DNA of 8,611 nucleotides, taken from the NCBI GenBank assembly GCA_016210295.1, contig JACQUM010000098.1:1-8611 (forward strand), in the 5' to 3' direction. The position numbers and the translations under genes are program-made. The notes below the pieces were generated by a model, which ran no database searches, was not told the origin of the DNA, and saw only the letters and a program-made list of their open reading frames with translations. Each line of letters opens with the position of its first letter. The stretch's first letter is position 1. Origin of the DNA: Chloroflexota bacterium (lineage in GTDB: Bacteria; Chloroflexota; Dehalococcoidia; UBA6926; JACQUM01). Below, piece after piece: positions 5,731-8,611 of the stretch.

Positions 5731-7122
5731 CTACCAGACCTGCGAGCTCGCCTCCTCTCGGAGGATGGCCGGAACCCGAGCGTTCCCGATGGTGATTTCC
5801 GTCTTGAAGACCTGTCCCTCCTTCTGCTCCCAGACCGGCACAAGCGGGAAGACCTTGGAGAAGAGGAGGAGCAGGAAGCCCACCAGCCCGAAGGAGCCAA
5901 GGACGATGGCCGCTTCTGCCAGGCTGGGAGAGTAGAAGTTCCACATGAAGGTCTGGGGCTGCTTGGACGAGAGGCCAGGCACGATGATGAGGAAGCGCTC
6001 CAGCCACATCCCGATGTTCACCAGGATGGCGGTCCAGACCATCAGGGGGATGTTCCGTCTCACTCGTCGGGAGAGCCATAAGGGCACGGGGATGAAGAAC
6101 GCGGTGAGCAGGAAGATGACGACGAGGACGTTGTAGGGGAAGGTGAAGATGCGCAGCTCCATCACGGCCACTTCCTGCGTCTCCCCGCTGTAGAGAGCGA
6201 AGGTGATGTCCAGCCAGAGGGCGAAGAACCAGGCCGTGGCGACGGCGATGAGGAGCCGTCCGATGTTATCGAAGTGTTCCTCCCAGATGTAGTGGTCCAT
6301 CTTGTAGATCCAGCGCATGAGGGCCATGAGGAGGATCACCGCGGCGACGCCCGAGTGGACGGCCCCGAGAACGAAGTAAGGGGCGAAGATGCTGGCGTGC
6401 CAGGCGGGCACGATGGAAACGGCGAAGTCCCAGGAGACGATGCTGTGCACGGAGACGAACACGGGAAGGATGATGGCGGAGAGGAGGATGCCTGCTATTC
6501 CCTGGAATTTCCACTGGCGCGGAGTGCCGCGCCAGCCGAGGGAGAGGACGCCGTAGATGCGTTGCTGCCAGCCGGTGGTGCGGTCCCGGATGTTGGCCAG
6601 ATCGGGGATGAGGGCGGTGTAGACGAAGAGGATGCTCCCCGTGAGATAGGTGATGATGGCGGCGGGGTCCCAGACCAGGGGGGAACGGACGTTGGGCCAG
6701 ATGCCCCGCCAGAAGTCGTAGCCGAAGACCCAGTAGGCGATGCGCCAGGGCCGCCCCGCGTGAATAACGGGATGGAGCAGGGAGGTCATGAGGGCGAAGA
6801 CGGTCATGGTCTCCGCCGCTCGGGTGACCGGGCGGCGCCATTCAGCCTGGCTCAGGCGGAGAATGGAGGAGATCATGGTGCCGGCGTGGCTGATCCCGAC
6901 CCAGAACACGAAGTTGACGATCATGAAGCCCCAGAAGACGGGCCGGTTCAGCCCCGTGACGCCGAGGCCGAAGATGATGAAGCTCGCTCCCGCGGTGACC
7001 CCCGCGGCGACGAAGGCCCCGGTCAGGAGGACCAGGGCGATCCAGCGGCGGGGGACGGTCAGGACAGGCCAAAGCAGCTCGTCGTTGATCTGCTTGGCTG
7101 TCAGGGTCGGGCGGTCGAGCAT
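5731..7122 (-). CDS. actC: Alternative complex III subunit ActC, NrfD-like quinol-oxidising membrane protein
   Basis: A 463-residue integral membrane protein of the NrfD/PsrC family, about ten helices. The N-terminus (LTAKQINDELLWPVLTVPRRW, here residues 7-27) and the motif WVGISHAGTMISSILR (74-89) are typical of ActC. Candidate quinone-site and proton-path residues are His121 (VIHAGRPW), Asp152 (VWDPAAI), Asp174 (LIPDLANIRDR), and His226 and Asp232 (VHSIVSWDFAVSIVPAWH). All fit positions discussed as conserved in ActC, though I cannot check exact numbering. ActC is the quinol-binding subunit; electrons go through ActB and ActA to the acceptor. The start is ATG at 7122 with AAGGAGA about nine bases upstream; that site directly follows the stop of the preceding gene (18-base gap). 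It is closely related in sequence to the neighbouring upstream gene product. Family certain, subunit call firm. Confidence 0.94.
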   Translation of the reverse strand: MLDRPTLTAKQINDELLWPVLTVPRRWIALVLLTGAFVAAGVTAGASFIIFGLGVTGLNRPVFWGFMIVNFVFWVGISHAGTMISSILRLSQAEWRRPVTRAAETMTVFALMTSLLHPVIHAGRPWRIAYWVFGYDFWRGIWPNVRSPLVWDPAAIITYLTGSILFVYTALIPDLANIRDRTTGWQQRIYGVLSLGWRGTPRQWKFQGIAGILLSAIILPVFVSVHSIVSWDFAVSIVPAWHASIFAPYFVLGAVHSGVAAVILLMALMRWIYKMDHYIWEEHFDNIGRLLIAVATAWFFALWLDITFALYSGETQEVAVMELRIFTFPYNVLVVIFLLTAFFIPVPLWLSRRVRRNIPLMVWTAILVNIGMWLERFLIIVPGLSSKQPQTFMWNFYSPSLAEAAIVLGSFGLVGFLLLLFSKVFPLVPVWEQKEGQVFKTEITIGNARVPAILREEASSQVW

Positions 7123-7140
7123 GGTGGCCAGTCTCCTTCT

Positions 7141-8514
7141 TTACTCCGGTTTGGCGAGGACGTGGAACGCTCCTCGGAGGTAGGGACGCGCGACACGGAT
7201 GAGGAGCGCTTGCTGCATTTCCCACAGGGAGATAGGGGGCACGACCTTGGTCGCCACCATGTAGAGGAAGATGGCGCCCGAAATCCCGCCGACCAGGATC
7301 ATCACGTCTGCCGCGTCGGGCAGCGTCACGTTCGGCAGGGCGGTGAGTCGGTGGCCGGTGACGTCCTCCACCGAGAAGCTGGAGACGTAGATCCTGATCC
7401 TGTCCAGGACGACCCCGACGAGGATGAAGCAGGAGATGACCACCGGCCCCAAAATGCTCTTGCGGATGGGGTTCCAGATGATGAGCAGGAGGGGAATGAT
7501 GAAGGAAAAGACCAGCGCCCCCAGGAAGAAGGGCTGGTAGGCCCCGCCGAACTGGAGGAGCCGGATGGTGTCCGATTCCACGGGCAGCCGCCCGTACCAG
7601 AAGATGACGAAGGCGGACCACCAGAGGTAGAACCAGAAGAGGGTGAGGGCCAGGAGCACCTTGGCGAAGTTCCAGAACTGCTCCAGGCGCAAGTACCGGT
7701 GATAGCCTCCAAGGGTCCGGTGGAGGAACATGATGACGAAGAAGGTCGCCAGGCCCGCCTGGAGGCCGGTGACGGCGTGGAACAGGGGGAAGACGGAGTC
7801 CTTCCAGCCGGGGACGAGGGCGATGGAGAACTCGATGACCAGCACGGCGTGGGTGGTGCCGTACAGCATCATGTAGAAGACGCCCAGGAGGGAGAGGACG
7901 GCCTTGTGCACTCGCCACTGGGTGGGCGTCCCCCGCCACCAGGAGGCGAAGCGGACACCCAGGCTGTGGCGCAGCCCTGTGGCGTGGTCTCGGGCCGCCG
8001 CTAGGTCGGGCAGGGCGGAGGTGGCGACCAGGGCGAGCCCGCAGAGCGTGAGCATGAACAGGATGAGGGTGTCCCACACGTAGGGCCCGCCTGGAAAGCT
8101 CAACCAGAGGCTGCGACGGTCTTCCAGAGGGGGCAGCACCATCAGGAGGGGGATGAAGAGGAAGAAGTTGAGCAAGCCGGCGGCGGCGCCCAGCTCGGCG
8201 AGGCGGCTGGTGGGTCGCCGCCAGGTGCCTTTCATGAGGCGAGGGCCGACGGCAGCGATGGGCATGGCCTGGAAGGTAGAGAGGATGAGAAAGAAGGTCA
8301 CGGCGTAGTAGCCCCATTGACGGTGATCGTCGAAGCCGCCCGCGGCCTTCAGAACGAAGCCGACGACCCCCAGCAGGAAGAGGGCCCCGAAGACGACCAG
8401 GGCGACCAGGAAGGCACCTCCCACCCGTTGGGAACGGTGGATGATCTCCTCCAGGAGGTCCTGGGGAGTCGCCAGCGGCCCTCCCGCCCCGTGGTGTCCG
8501 TTTCCGTCGTGCAT
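7141..8514 (-). CDS. actF: ActF-like NrfD-family membrane subunit of alternative complex III
   Basis: A 457-residue membrane protein with about ten helices that is a paralogue of ActC: the shared core is PDLAxxRDxxTG (ActF-like 169-180), WRGTPxQW (193-200), VPxWxxSxF (234-242) and MxxxR at the helix end. The N-terminus is His-rich (MHDGNGHHGAGG) and polar. ActC His121 has no counterpart (the segment is PLEDRRSLW, 129-137); Asp232 is replaced by Glu228 and His242 by Lys238, while Asp148 and Asp170 are retained. These substitutions fit the ActF subunit, whose role in proton conduction is proposed but less settled. Later motifs include WNPIRKSILGP (347-357). The start is ATG at 8514; no other ATG, GTG or TTG is in frame before an upstream TAG. 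Weak Shine-Dalgarno only (TGAGGG, ten bases before). The identity as ActF rather than a second ActC is an inference from divergence. Confidence 0.85.
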   Translation of the reverse strand: MHDGNGHHGAGGPLATPQDLLEEIIHRSQRVGGAFLVALVVFGALFLLGVVGFVLKAAGGFDDHRQWGYYAVTFFLILSTFQAMPIAAVGPRLMKGTWRRPTSRLAELGAAAGLLNFFLFIPLLMVLPPLEDRRSLWLSFPGGPYVWDTLILFMLTLCGLALVATSALPDLAAARDHATGLRHSLGVRFASWWRGTPTQWRVHKAVLSLLGVFYMMLYGTTHAVLVIEFSIALVPGWKDSVFPLFHAVTGLQAGLATFFVIMFLHRTLGGYHRYLRLEQFWNFAKVLLALTLFWFYLWWSAFVIFWYGRLPVESDTIRLLQFGGAYQPFFLGALVFSFIIPLLLIIWNPIRKSILGPVVISCFILVGVVLDRIRIYVSSFSVEDVTGHRLTALPNVTLPDAADVMILVGGISGAIFLYMVATKVVPPISLWEMQQALLIRVARPYLRGAFHVLAKPE

Positions 8515-8611
8515 CTCTTCTAAGCCCTCACCCTCGGCCCTCGCCAGGGGGCACTTTCCTCCGATAGCCTTCTAGGACTCGTCAAAACCCACACCCCCTG
8601 GCCCCCTCTCC
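8515..8611. other. Upstream edge of the ACIII operon: spacer or 3' end of a preceding gene
   Basis: The 97 bases upstream of the ActF-like start hold no recognised gene. One minus-strand frame is open from the window edge to a TAG at 8521-8523, about 29 codons, and could be the C-terminus of an upstream gene, but I do not recognise its peptide. The outermost bases (CACCCCCTGGCCCCCTCTCC, 8592-8611) are strongly C-rich and look more like intergenic repeat than coding. A GGAGGAAA-GTG on the minus strand near 8555 opens only an eight-codon frame. Confidence 0.25.

Noticed and set aside
6274..8004. A 576-codon open frame on the plus strand
   Set aside because: It lies antisense to actC and the ActF-like gene and crosses the gap between them. 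Its product is mostly Asp, Glu and Gly with no domain, as expected from the mirrored codon bias of GC-rich membrane protein genes.
8529..8555. A leader peptide upstream of the ActF-like gene (GTG after GGAGGAAA, eight codons)
   Set aside because: The spacing to the ribosome binding site is very short, and the peptide is Gly/Pro/Arg with no attenuator-like features; most likely chance.
8557..8585. TTGACG on the minus strand as the ACIII promoter
   Set aside because: The position of a -10 box at 17 bases reads GGAGGA; the only AT-rich hexamer nearby is at a 12-base spacing, which is too short.
1..8611. CRISPR arrays, tRNA or rRNA genes, insertion sequences
   Set aside because: I found no regularly spaced direct repeats, no tRNA-like clover pattern and no transposase motifs in any frame.

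Overview
GC-rich bacterial DNA with no RNA gene, insertion sequence or CRISPR array that I can see. The organism looks like a respiring bacterium of a lineage that uses alternative complex III (ACIII, a quinol:electron-acceptor oxidoreductase unrelated to cytochrome bc1). Chloroflexota, or a similar GC-rich phylum, is my guess from the gene mix and gene style, but the sequence alone does not settle it.

Layout, left to right. (1) 1-1026, plus strand: the 3' end of an FtsX/MacB-type ABC permease, followed after one base by its complete ATPase. (2) 1029-3070, minus strand: a tight three-gene operon transcribed right to left: sfsA-like nuclease, FMN-dependent oxidoreductase, then an endonuclease III-related HhH-GPD glycosylase. 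The operon has an extended -10 promoter upstream and a perfect TATAAT box embedded in the sfsA stop codon, which could start a nearly leaderless transcript of the flavoprotein gene. (3) 3266-3958, plus strand: a membrane protein made of a duplicated two-helix hairpin followed by a Cys-containing domain resembling TIGR04076, with a hairpin terminator after it. (4) 4206-4457, plus strand: an 83-residue two-helix membrane protein of unknown role, with its own recognisable promoter, ribosome binding site and strong terminator. (5) 4530-8514, minus strand: four ACIII genes in the transcription order actF-like, actC, actD, actE.

The last block is the main functional unit. ActC and the ActF-like protein are NrfD-family integral membrane proteins that bind or contact quinone, ActD (DUF3341) is a two-helix membrane subunit, and ActE is a lipoprotein monoheme cytochrome c that passes electrons on. 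In the usual order (A-B-C-D-E-F) actF comes last. Here the ActF-like gene comes first and actE is the last gene before a terminator. The pentaheme ActA and iron-sulfur ActB subunits are not in the window. They may lie upstream beyond base 8611, or the complex may be reduced.

The observations most worth following are the rearranged ACIII operon with its tandem NrfD paralogues, the duplicated-hairpin TIGR04076-like membrane protein, and the candidate promoter inside the sfsA stop codon. I did not find anything that I would call a wholly new system.
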